A DNA stretch of 64,000 bases from contig NC_081408.1 in the NCBI RefSeq assembly GCF_030272615.1, forward strand, positions 67,003,546 to 67,067,545. Reading direction: 5' to 3'. Of the stretch, positions 1 through 11,127 are shown one piece after another. The notes beneath the pieces are model-generated. The model had not been told where the DNA came from. It saw only the letters and a list, made by a program, of their open reading frames with translations, and did no database searches. Positions within the stretch are counted from its first letter, which is position 1. Every line of letters starts with the position of its first letter. Source of the DNA: Cryptomeria japonica (Eukaryota > Streptophyta > Pinopsida > Cupressales > Cupressaceae). The translations under genes and the position numbers were made by a program.

Positions 1-2
1 TC

Positions 3-2213
3 TACAAGGAAGGAACAAACTCATCAAACTACAATAATCAGAACAACACCAACCTTGACAAATCTCAATTTTGGACTCGAAACAAAAACGAAAGCAACAC
101 TGAATCATATGATCCCAAATCTAAACAACCAGTGCTTACATTATCCGAAAATCCTCAAAATATGAAAAATCCTAAAAATGCTACTCCCAGTGCTAACACA
201 TATGCACCAAACACTGATCAAGGCCAACTCAACACAAACAACACCAACGATACTCAAAACAAAAACATAAATCCAGGACCTAACAACAATTCACGCAACA
301 ACACGAACAATTTCCAAAAACGTATCTTCACACCACTGGGACAATCATTAGATTCCGTATTCAGAGAAATTTTGGCAAACAAGATTCTTTCTTTACCTCC
401 AATCAACAACTATGAACCCCCAATAAAACCACCTTGGTGGAATGATTCACACTATTGTGATTTCCATCACAACAAGGGTCATAGAACAAACGAGTGCATG
501 AGATTGAAACACATAATACAGGACATGATTGATCGAGGTGACTTAATGGTGGATGGTCTTAAGACAAATGGTGATCACGGAGCCTTCAAAAATCCTCTCC
601 CAAATTACAACAAAGATGGAGCATCAACTTTGGATGATACATGCGAAGCTTGTATTAATCACATCTACAACAACACAATCAACCACATATCAGCTGAAGA
701 TCATCAAGTCAATGTCATCACCATTCGAGATCGGCATGATCATGAATCTGTCAATGTAACAAGCCGAACTCAAAAATATGTCTTGAAGGGACATACTGCA
801 CCTACAACTACCACACCAAAAATCCAATATGACTTGGTTAGCCAACTACACAAGACTCCAGCTCAGATATCTATCCTGGAATTATTGAAGCTATCACAAA
901 AGCACAAAGACATATTGGAGCAAGCGCTATTGGAAACAAATGTACCTCAAAATATGGATACAGATAGATTTCAAGCCATGGTCGCCCATATGACAGGACC
1001 TCATAACCTCACCTTCTCAGAGCATGACAATACTTCCTTGAGTCATCCGCATAATACTCCTCTCCACATTGAAGTCATTGTTTGCAAACACCGAGTAAAA
1101 AGAGTTTTAATAGATGGAGGAGCCGGACTTAATATATGTACTTTAAAGCTTATCCATGCATTAGGCTTCTCAGAAGAATCTATTGATCCTTGCAAAAAGC
1201 TTACCATAAAAGCATATGATGAAGAGGAGAGGTCCTCTAAAGGCACAATGATATTACCTATTCAAGTAAGACCAGTACAAAAGGATACTGTATGTCAGGT
1301 CTTAGATATTGATCTAACCTACAATATCTTGTTAGGACAACCCTAGATACATGAAATGCAAGCTGCACCTTCCACATATCACCACTGTGTAAATTTTCCT
1401 TATGATGGACAAGAAATATCCATATCTGCTGATCACAATCCATTTCAACATTGCAACACAATGGGGGCAACCCAAGATAGTTTGGTTCCTCATAATAGAG
1501 AAAAGCAGCAATCTTCAACATCAGATCCACCAACAGCAAAATCAAACTCTTTATGGGGAGACTTCAAGCAGAAGATGCAAATCAAAGACCAAGGCATGGG
1601 AGAATACTCTTTGGAGCTTTTGTGTTTATCCAAATTGCCAACATCACCTAGATCGCATGGTTTGCCTACTACATCAACACATCTGGCCACACAGCCCGTC
1701 ACTAAATTTGATGGTACCTTCTTCCAATTGGGTACTCTAGCACATGAAACAAAGGACAAGGACGTTCTTAGTTGGTTATACAAAAATGAGAAAGAAGATC
1801 ATAGAGCAGCCACTCTGGACATTGTTCTACCAACACACCTATATGGAAAAGGCTATTTAATCATGAAGAAAATGGGATATGGCAGTAAAGGACCTATTGG
1901 GAAATGCAAAGAAGGAGTCACTAAACCTATAGATCTTCCTTCACAACCTAGTAGAAACAAAGTAGGATTGGGTTCTAAACTCACATTCCTATTGAAATAG
2001 CCGCCACACACAACTACAAAACCGCAATGGAAGGTAAAGAAGAAGTACAAAGAAGAATCCTGGCAGGAAGCACTCTTTGAATCCGCAGAAACAATCCACA
2101 AGGCACGGGAATGTCAGGATTAGAAGTTACATCATGAAAAGCTTCTAAGTCATAAGAAGGCCCTATCTGCAACAATAGCTCATATTTAGACACCAATATC
2201 TCAAGAACAAATC
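3..2213 (+). pseudogene. Tat/gypsy gag C-terminus, protease and G-patch (element 1)
   Basis: The frame is open from the left edge. The visible gag part is Asn/Thr-rich, then a zinc motif CX2HX4HX4C at 456-497, the variant typical of Tat gag. The protease motif LIDGGAG lies around 1107-1127, with Asp at 1113. After it, around 1848-1976, a Gly-rich G-patch signature (GKGYLIMKKMGYG) precedes a linker; G-patch domains bind RNA and are known in some plant gypsy elements. In-frame stops lie at 1344 (TAG where relatives have Trp), 1998, 2121 and 2187. No frameshift is seen. The product would be the structural protein plus the maturation protease of the particle. It is a decayed copy. Confidence 0.85.
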
Positions 2214-5174
2214 ATGTCATCTCCAGATACCGTTATTCCTCCACGAAGAGGCACAGTCTATGAGCAAATCCAGAAAGTAGAAGACAGATCTGACACAGAA
2301 TCAACAAAGACTATCAAAATGGTATCTATCATCAAAGATTTTATTTCACCATACAACATACCAGTTTATAGCACAGATAGGATCTGGGATGATGCCTATG
2401 AGACTAATTCCAATGAATATGAATGGGGTACCTGCTCCAATGCTACTACAGATATCCCTAGTGATACTAATTCTATATATCTCTCCCAAGAAGAACATAA
2501 TGCAGAAGATAGACCTCTTGAATTTGGACCACAGAATATCTATGATGCTGAGGAAAGCGAACAAGAACATTATGAGCAAGTCTATGTAGAGGATAATACC
2601 ATCGAAGACCTCGACAAAATCCTAAACTTCTTTAAAACCAAGAACAATCACGATGAAAAATCTATCTTAACACTCACAATAGCTGAACTTGATCCCCCTA
2701 ATGATTCCTTACCACTTGTTTTTCCTGACCTCATCGACTGGGATGAACCCGAAACACATGATATACCAATTTTCCCAGATGATGAATCTATTATCTATTA
2801 CCTATGTACTGTAAATCCGGAAACAAACTCTACCAGTGAACGAAATAACGATGTCTGTCCATCAGGGAGTGCCAAGTCTCTTAGTCACAAAAATGAACCA
2901 AATAAAGGATCTAATGCTGAAAACCAGTCAATGGCAGCTCTAGATCACAAAAAAGTAAAAATAAAGGATGCATCTGAGGGTGAAAACCTTTTTAAGGCAC
3001 CTAAAAATGAGAGACTTGACACTCTTCCTGAGCACTTTCATGAGTGATCACCCATTTTGATTGAGCCCACTCAATCAATCAACATTGGTACCATAGAGGC
3101 AGCCAGAAATGTACACCTTGCAGAATCTCTGACAGAGGAAGAAAGATCAACATTCATCATCTTCTTTAAAGGAAAACAAATCAACTTTGCTTGGTCATAT
3201 GATGATATGCCTGGAGTAGATCCACACTTAATCATGCATCACTTGTCCATTTCTACAGGAGTTAAGCCAGTCAAGCAAAAGCTATGCAAGATGAATCCAC
3301 AGGTGGCACTCATGGTCAAAACTGAACTAAAGAAATTATTAGACATCGGATTCATTCAACCCATTGACTATGCAGAGTGGATTTCCAACATCGTTCCAGT
3401 ATCAAAACCAGATGGTAGTATCAGAATATGCACTGACTTTAGAGACATCAACAAAACTTGTCCAAAAGATGACTTTCCTCTGCCCAATATCAACATCATT
3501 GTAGATCTCATAGCAGGCCATGCAATGCTCTCACTAATGGATGGTTTCTCAGGCTATAATCAAATCAAAATAGCTCCTGAAGATCAAGATAAAATAGCAT
3601 TCACCTGTCCTTAGGGAACGTACTATTGGAATGTTATGCCTTTTGGCTTAAAGAATGCAGGGGCCACTTATCAAAGAGCAATGACAACAATCTTCCATGA
3701 CATGATGCACACATTCATGGAAGACTATTTGGATGACTTACTAGCTAAATCCTTCACCAAAGCCGAACATCTTGGCATCCTAACAAAGATCTTTGATCGG
3801 TTGGAGAAATTCCAAGTCAGGCTTAACCCTAAGAAGTGTTTCTTTGGGGTTACATCAGGCAAGTTACTAGGCTACATTGTCTCAGCTAAAGGTATTGAAG
3901 TAGATCCAGTAGAGGTACAAGCCATTATGTACATGCCACCACCAAAGAATATCAGTCAACTCAGATCTCTACAAGGATGACTTCAATCAATCAGGCACTT
4001 CATCACTCAGCTAGCAGATAAAAGTCTCCCATTTAACCATTTACTACACAAAAATGTATCATTCAAATGGGAGGCCAAGTGTGGAGAATCCTTTTAAAAA
4101 ATCAAACAGTACCTGATGAATCCACCAATTCTAGTCCCACCAATCGCAGGAAAGCCTCTTATCTTATATATCTCAACAACAGATATATCATTGGGGGAAC
4201 TATTGGCACAAGAAGATCAACAAGGAAAGGAATGAGCCATATATTACATCAGTAGGACATTGAATGGCTATGACCTCAACTATACATTCATTGAAAAGGC
4301 TTGCCTAACAGTGGTCTTTGCATCTCAGAAGTTCCACCATTATATGCTAGCACATACCATCAAGCTAGTTGCAAAAATTGATCCTCTCAAATATCTACTC
4401 AGCAAGGCAGCTCTTACAGGTCGATTGGCTAAATGGGTCATGATTCTCAGTGAATTTGACATTCAGTACACAGAAAGACAAGCCATCAAAGGACAAGCAA
4501 TTGTAGATCAGTTGGCCAAAGCACCGCTACTAGGAAAACACATCATGGTGATTGAATTTCCAAACAGGGACATTCTTGATCTTTCTACTAAACAATGGAC
4601 CTTGTACTTTGATGGATCCTATACACAACATGGTTTGGGTGCTGGCATTTTGTTCATCACTCCTGAAGGACACACTATACCAAGATCATGCAGGCTTATG
4701 TTTCCATGCACAAATAATGTGGTTGAATATGAGGCACTGGTCATAGGCATCAAAATGGTCGTAGAATGGAAAATCATAGAGTTAAAAATCTATGGGGATT
4801 CGCAACTGGTCATCCATCAAATCAATAATGACTATCAGACAAAGGATGACAAGCTACTACCCTACAAGCGAATGGTGGATGATTTCAAACAGTATTTTGT
4901 ACACATCACCTTCGAGCAAATACCAAGGTTGAACAACAAAGCAGCCAATGCAATGGCTACTATCACTTCACTACTACAAATTTCAAAGAAAAAGAGTCAT
5001 TATGAGTTCTTGGTAGAGCAACTGTTCTCCCCCTCCTATGACCATTCTGAATCCCAGGTTATCTATGCCTTGACTGGTTTAGATTCTCTGTTATATGGAC
5101 CGATATATGACTACCTCAAACATAATATCTTACCCATTGACCAATCCCATAACCAAAAATGTAACTTTATCTGA
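2214..5174 (+). pseudogene. Tat/gypsy reverse transcriptase, RNase H and second RNase H (element 1)
   Basis: This continues the same frame as the upstream gag-protease. An acidic linker (2214-3047) leads into RT from about 3057, with the KPDGSIRICTDFRDIN block near 3400 and the catalytic YLDD box at 3726-3737. A gypsy-type RNase H/connection follows (about 3980-4530). A second, archaeal-type RNase H begins with YFDGSYTQHG near 4600 and ends near 4980. Stops interrupt it at 3045 (TGA), 3612 (TAG replacing Trp in PWGTYYW), 3978, 4095, 4233 and 5172, but no indel shifts the frame. Its role would be to copy the RNA template and remove it during particle replication. It is inactive as read. Confidence 0.88.
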
Positions 5175-6347
5175 CAAGCTGCCCATTACACTCTTACCGC
5201 TGATACTTTGTATCGTCGAGGTCTCGATGGTACTCTTCTTCATTGTCTTGATCATAATGATTCTGATTCTTCTTTACATGAGCTTCATGAAGGTATTTGT
5301 GGCACACATTCAAGTGGTAATACTCTTGCTAAAAAGCTTATAAGGATGGGATACTACTGGCCCACAATGGAGAAAGACTCATATCATTTCGCCAAGAAAT
5401 GTCCTAAATGCCAGATCCATGGTAATATCATACATGCACCATCACAGGAACTACAGCCATTTACAACATCTTGGCCCTTTTGTCAGTGGGGACTGGACTT
5501 AATTGGCAAAATTCATCCTTCATCTTCAAATGGACACAAGTTCATTGTAACAGCCACATAATATTTTACTCAATGGATTGAAGTAGTTCCCATGACCACA
5601 ATGACAGGGAAACAAATTGCCTCTTTTATCCTCAATTATCTGATCTGCAGATATGGTATTCCAAGTTCAATCATCACAGATAATGGACAACCTTTCAAAA
5701 ACCAAGATGTCCAGGAACTATGTGAAAAATTCAAAATCCAACATAGGTTCTCTACACCATATTACCCACAGGGCAATGGTCAAGCAGAAGCATCTAACAA
5801 GACAATCCTGAAAATCCTAAAGAAAACAGTAAATGATGCAGGCAAAGATTGGCATGTGCAACTCAATCCAGCACTTTGGGCATATAGAACTAGCATCCGC
5901 ATGCCTACAGAAGCAACACCATACTCATTGGTATATGGATCAGAAGCTATTTTACCCCTGGAGGTAGAAATCCCCTCTCTCAGAGTCTCTTTGAAAGGCT
6001 TAATCCCAGATGAAGAGTATCGAGTTAACCGACTACAAGAACTTGAACTATTAGATGAAAGATGCCAACATGCTTATAATCATCTCAAAGCATATCAGCA
6101 ACGCATGTGCAGGAGCTACAATCAGAAGGTCATTCCCTGCAACTTCAAGGTTGGTGACCTAGTCCTCAAAGAAAATCCAAGAAATCAGCAAGATCGAGAA
6201 AAGAAAGGGAAATTTGAACTTGACTAGTTGGGTCCCTATGTTATCATAACAGTCTATGGATTAGGTGCCTATCAGCTAACAAATTCTAAAGGAGATGTGC
6301 TTGATGAAGCAACTAACAGCATCCATCTAAAGAGGCACTACACTTAA
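5175..6347 (+). pseudogene. Tat/gypsy integrase (element 1)
   Basis: Still in the same frame. The HHCC zinc-binding domain lies at about 5280-5420 (HEGICGTH followed by CPKCQIH). The core holds GLDLIG near 5490, ITDNG near 5680 and the catalytic Glu in GNGQAEASNK near 5790, so the DDE set is present. The C-terminal part includes FKVGDLVL near 6150 and GPYVI near 6234, a beta-barrel-like tail; no chromodomain is seen. Stops lie at 5559 (TAA) and 6225 (TAG for Trp in the WLGPY motif). The frame ends with TAA at 6345-6347. It would insert the element DNA, and is inactive as read. Confidence 0.88.
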
Positions 6348-6399
6348 GTGGCCTAGTGCATGGAAAAAGATAAAAAAACAAAAACAAAGTACAATAAAA

Positions 6400-6460
6400 A
6401 CAAAGGGTGAAAACCTGGTAAATAGGCGCTCTTTTGAAATAATGGCTCCTCCATCTATAT
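6400..6460 (+). other. Conserved non-coding block after gypsy pol
   Basis: A short block with GGTGAAAAC, CTGG, AGGCGC and ATGGCTCC follows pol. A matching block lies in the same place in element C (32305-32360). Conservation in two diverged elements suggests an RNA-level function, but none can be assigned. The stretch 6461-7500 has no coding signal. Confidence 0.5.
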
Positions 6461-7504
6461 CCATACCATTTTATCCATACAAACACTATCGGCCATCGCC
6501 CGACATTTTGCAAAAATCCATTTGGGACATACTTAGCATAGTCACTATCCTGATTTGTCTATATATATCCTCTTACCACAAATCCACCATGGCTTGGAAA
6601 TCACTGAACATACTCACATCAAGAGGCATACTCAACTAGGGGCATTTAAATCATCTCAATATTGCAAACACTCAAGACATCAAGACTACTTGCAAAACTC
6701 AAAAACATGACATCCAACAACAAACACTACGCTTCATCGCCAAACAAAACAAAACAAATCACAAAAATACCAAGGATGGATGATTTTTTGAAGTACTAAA
6801 TGTTGTATTCTTGCATAGAGTCTTGACTAGTTTTGCATTTAGAACTTTTTTAATTTTTGGATTCTCTTCCTTGTCTCACTAAATGCTTCACAGCTAGAGT
6901 CAAGGGGAACTTCTGATATTTTCTTAGTCTTCTGTCTAGGAGGCGATCACTTGTACTATGTGAATACATGCCTCGAGACGTGATACATTGAATATCACTA
7001 AAGGCCTGATTCCACTTCACGCATACAAATGATCTAATCTTGTCTGTTTACGCAATACGCACTCAGGTCGTCTTGGTTCAATTATACCTTGACGCTTGTG
7101 CTATCTTGCATAATCAAAAATCATGTAAATTTTTCTCAAGTCATTATGGTTCAATTATACCATTATGCTTGTATAAATTTTCAACATATCCTAAACAAAT
7201 CAATGCTCAATGATGATATCTACAAAGAAAGCAAATAACATATGGTTATAACGGATGGCAAATACAGAATGAGGGATGCTCCACAAACATTAGATGCATA
7301 TCATTTTAACATCATTACATATCAAGATACATTTAGTTGCATTTTAAAACATACATCTCATTTTCAAGATACATCTCACAGCATATAAAAGCATACATCC
7401 TGCATCATACATTATATCATCTATTTAAAAGCATTGCATCATCATCAACAGGTAACCCACATAACATGCATCCATATAAACACATCGCATGATCAAATAT
7501 GGTG

Positions 7505-7506
<2 letters not shown>

Positions 7507-7546
<40 letters not shown>
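7507..7546. repeat. (AT)20 microsatellite
   Basis: A perfect alternating AT run of about 40 bp lies just beyond the 3' end of the reverse-strand PMD gene. Confidence 0.97.
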
Positions 7547-7548
<2 letters not shown>

Positions 7549-9639
7549 AAAATGATCCAAATGTACAAAATGTGTCAAAACTGTGTCCAGCACAAAGAAT
7601 ACAATGCTCAAAAATACAACAAAGACCATGTCTCTCAAGTATGACTATCCCCTGATGGAGATGGTCTCGCTCCAGATGCACCCACCCCTGGATCTCCAAG
7701 AGGGTCCTGTCTCGGTGGCCCCGTAACACCTCGGCTCTCAGACCATGACCCAATAGCTCGAGATCGGCTGGATCTCAACTGCGCAAAAATCTGTACTCAC
7801 CGGTCCCTGGGTACTGCAGCCTCATAGTGCTGCCTGTAATACTCTGCTTCTTGGGCTCTCAGTGCCAACTCTCTCAGGGTGTTTCTCATCGGACCACCCA
7901 CCACTGCTCTCTGCATGCTCGCCACCACCTCCTCCACTCATCCCCGTCGCTCTATCTCGGTATCTCGCTTAGTGGTCAACTAAGAAATCTACCACTGATA
8001 GGTCAAAATCTATGCCTGCAGCTGCTGGACAGTAATCTGTAAGGTCCAGATCTGAGCATCCTCCATATGACCAGGGATCAGAACCTGTAGTGGTACCTGT
8101 GCTGGAGGAACCCCTCCCACTCGGCCTATCCTTGATGTTGGAGGTGGGAATACATCCGTCCTCCTCCTCTGTGTTGGTCGACTAGGCTCATCATCACCAC
8201 CCACTGCCACTAGCACCTCCCCTACTCTCCCCTCTCCATTGGCTCCGACAGCCAATCCACCTCTCCCTCTATCTATCATCCCCTATCGCACTACTCTCTC
8301 CACACCCCTATCTCCTCTCCTCACTCTACCTCCCTACCTCCCTCTAGCTCCTCTCCCTCATCCATCATCTCCCTCATCTCCATCATCTCCCCCGTCTCCC
8401 TCCTCCTCATCTGAATCAAATGATGGCCTCATCTCCTTAGGATCAGATATCCTGGCCACCACCCATGCAGCAAACAATCGGGCAAACTCATCTGTCATAC
8501 CTGCGTCCTGAATCTCTGGGGCATAATCCCAGATCTGCCTGACCAACCCCACAAACTCCTCCACCACCACGACACTATCAATGGTCGGCCCCCAATCAGC
8601 CACATCCTGCTGTCGCCATGCATAAAGGCAAGCTCGCTGTGGAATACCCTATTGGCACCCAAACTACCTCAAAACTCAGGTCACCACAAATCGCTCAATC
8701 ATGAACGGGGTCCTCCCAATTAGATACCTAGTCATAAATACAAAGGGCATCTCCAGCCCATCCTCCACCCACACCTCACATCTTGTATACGGTCGCTAGG
8801 TGACCGTGCCTATATCATCAAAAACCCTCCTCCAATGCTCTAGTTTACCCAGCTTATGCTGGACAACTAGACCCCTATATCTGTAGGCATATGCTACACC
8901 TACAGGCCTGTCCCTGTCTGCTAGTGGCCTCACGGCTAGAATGTGTTCGCAAAACCATACCTATAATAATGTCACGCCAGCTAACAAACTATCGTAACTG
9001 AGTTATACTACCTCATGCAGAGTTCTATATAAATGAGCTAGCATAGCTGACCCCCATGCAAACCTCTGGCCCTGCGTGACCATCTCCTCTAAAACTAGCC
9101 CCCATCCCACTGAGAATCCCTTTCGTTCAGGACAAAGGAATCCACCAATGAACCCTGCTAGTACGGATGGTAGCGATGCATAATCTAGGTCCAGAAACTC
9201 CTGCCATGGGATCTCATAGCCACAGACTGTATCATCTTGGAATATGCGACGCAGTGCCTTTGTGCCACCCTCCTCTGATTGCTCATAGGGTAGTAGTGCC
9301 CCTACTACAAGGATGCGCAGAATCTGGTAACAGTCCTTAGGTGTGACTGTCATCTCTCCTGTAGCAAAATGGAAGGTGTTTGTATCACTGTGCCACCTCT
9401 CTGCCAAAGCTGTCAATAACCCTCGATTCACAGTGAACCGAGGCATATCCAGGAGAGAAGTCAATCCACATCTCTCAATAATGTCAAGATCGGCCTGCGA
9501 CACCCGTGGTATCAATGTCCATGGTCTGGGGAATCTCTCTCATGACTGAACCACGCCCAATCACTCCTGTCAACAAGCAAAACAAATCCAATATCAGTTT
9601 ACATATCAAAACAAAGATATCAAAATCAAACTTACATCA

Positions 9640-9870
9640 CCAACATGATACAATTTGCTCATCTATATCAAAGTTCAAAATCCTATCATTTCATATCAAC
9701 TTGTAAAACAACTGAAGTTATCAAAAACCATATCAAAACTTGTAATACAACTCAAGTCTCCACAATCAGATAAACTTGTAAAACAACTCAAGTTTCCCAC
9801 CCATATCAGCTTATAACACAAATCAAGTTTCCAACCCATATCGGCTTGTAACACAACTCAAGCTTCACAC
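9640..9870. repeat. Degenerate tandem repeat with ACTTGTAAAACAACTCAAGTT core
   Basis: About six imperfect copies of a 30-40 bp unit containing a variant of CTTGTAACACAACTCAAG follow each other within the predicted intron. Divergence between copies is high, so copy number and borders are approximate. Confidence 0.7.
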
Positions 9871-10039
9871 ATTGAACTTGAAACAGAACACGCAAAACAA
9901 ATCATATTTTGATCAACACAACACATTGATATCTATGCATAACTTGACATATCGCACATCAAAACAAGTTATATCGACACTCATATTGGACAAAAATGTC
10001 AAATCATGACAGACAGACCAAAACAAACTTTCAAATCGG

Positions 10040-10520
10040 CTCATCTCGCAAAAATTTTCCTGATGCACTAAAACAGATACCCAATGCGCTAAAAAACCCA
10101 CACACGCTAGGCTGCTTTTCCCACGCACTAATCTATTTACCCTATGTGCTAGACTAACTCTACGTGCTAATCCTTTCCCCCCACGCGCCACATAACCCAC
10201 CCTATGTGCTAGACTCTGTCTACGCGCTAATCTACACCTCCTAGGCGCTACCTGTTTGGCCCTATGCGCTAGGTTAACCCTACACGCTAAAACCCCTTAC
10301 CTATGCGAACCCCTATGACCCCTATGCACTAGATCTATCCTACGCAGTAACCTGTTGACTCGAAGCGCTACCCAACGGCTACCATGCGCTATTCTACCTA
10401 TATGCCCTAACATATTTTTTCTATGTGCTATCCTATCTTTTTCGGACGTGACCCCTAAAATTCAACTTGATGTGCTACTTCAACCTTTGTATGTGCTGCT
10501 TTATGCCCTAGACGTGCTAA
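10040..10520. repeat. GCGCTA minisatellite in the PMD intron
   Basis: Some 25-30 imperfect units of about 15 bp centre on (C/T)(A/G)(C/T)GCGCTA, written in variants such as CCTATGCGCTAG and CTACGCGCTAA. Most differences between units are C/T or G/A, as expected for decay of methylated CpG. It is much richer in CG than its surroundings. Confidence 0.8.
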
Positions 10521-10751
10521 AACATTAAACCCAAACTTTGAAAATCAAAAAATGACTAAAACCGACAAAATAAAAAGTCAAAATAGGGTCAAAAATCTTG
10601 ACTTACTAGTGGTCCACACGCTACAGGTCTCCGGTACCTCCGAACGCGCTCGAAATGGTGTCTATGATATGGAATAGGCATTTTCGTTGCAGATCAAATT
10701 CTCTTTCTTCAAAGTCAACAAAGCACAAATGAATCTAATTCAAGCCCTTTT

Positions 10752-10762
10752 CCCCTTTTATA
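10752..10762 (-). promoter_or_regulatory. Candidate TATA box for the antisense PMD gene
   Basis: Reverse-strand TATAAAAGGGG lies about 75 nt upstream of the exon 1 ATG (10681). The spacing would allow a start site near 10730 and a short leader. It is the best TATA match near this gene and faces away from the element's own LTR. Confidence 0.6.
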
Positions 10763-10847
10763 GGAGGAAAATGAAATTAGGGTTGGCCAAATGGACCTAT
10801 AATATGGTCACGGTCTCCCCTATACCTTAACATTTGTAATTTATCAG

Positions 10848-10949
10848 GAGATGAATCAATTTGCACACATTACACATGCACGAAATCATACACATCATCC
10901 GCAACTCATCAAATTACATCACAAATTTTTCAAAATATTGATTCATCTC
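10848..10949. repeat. 13-bp perfect inverted repeat upstream of the polypurine tract
   Basis: GAGATGAATCAAT at 10848-10860 is matched by its exact complement at 10937-10949, with a 76-nt loop. It lies just outside the promoter side of the PMD gene and before the 3' LTR. Function unknown. Confidence 0.75.
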
Positions 10950-11113
10950 TCGAGGGGGCATCACCATCAAATATCGAATTTGGGGCATCACACATCAAAT
11001 CGAATTTGGGGCATAGCTAGTAAATCAAAAAAGCGACACAAAAATTGCATTTGATCATAAATCACAAAAACACATCATTTTCTTTGTAATAACATGTGCA
11101 CACACGTCACTTC

Positions 11114-11127
11114 AAAGAGGGGCAAAA
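11114..11127 (+). promoter_or_regulatory. Polypurine tract of element 1
   Basis: AAAGAGGGGCAAAA directly precedes the LTR start TGTAG. Element C has the same arrangement at 34259-34271. It would prime plus-strand DNA synthesis. Confidence 0.85.

Larger units (their letters stand above)
9567..10606 (-). other. Predicted intron of the PMD gene
   Basis: On the reverse strand the donor GTAAGT is at 10606-10601 and the acceptor, a T-rich tract ending GACAG, at 9567. The flanking exons join in the same phase, which chance would give one time in three. The intron holds two degenerate tandem repeats. Inferred from sequence only; there is no transcript evidence. Confidence 0.65.
7635..10681 (-). pseudogene. 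Reverse-strand spliced plant mobile domain (PMD) gene inside element 1
   Basis: Exon 1 runs 10681-10607 (ATG plus 24 codons). A predicted intron runs 10606-9567, from a GTAAGT donor to a pyrimidine-rich acceptor ending GACAG. Exon 2 runs 9566-7635. Both exons join in phase 0. Exon 2 begins with an RPWTLIPRV segment and then a clear PMD: ERWHSDTNTFHF followed by GEMTVT (9410-9340), IGGFLCPE, WGSAMLAHLYRTLHE (9045-9005), VWFCEHILAVRPL and FGCQ-GIPQ near 8640. A low-complexity acidic stretch and a coiled-coil-like tail (LRELALRAQEAEYYR, about 7890) follow. About a dozen stops, mostly TAG or TGA at expected Gln, Trp or Arg codons, interrupt it, but no frameshift was found over 640 codons. PMD proteins (MAIN/MAIL1 type) occur in plants both as host genes and inside transposons. 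The capture is seen here; its activity is unknown. Confidence 0.82.

Noticed and set aside
8239-8511. Forward Pro/Ser-rich open frame
   Set aside because: It is the shadow of the acidic low-complexity part of the reverse-strand PMD gene, which has real domain signatures.
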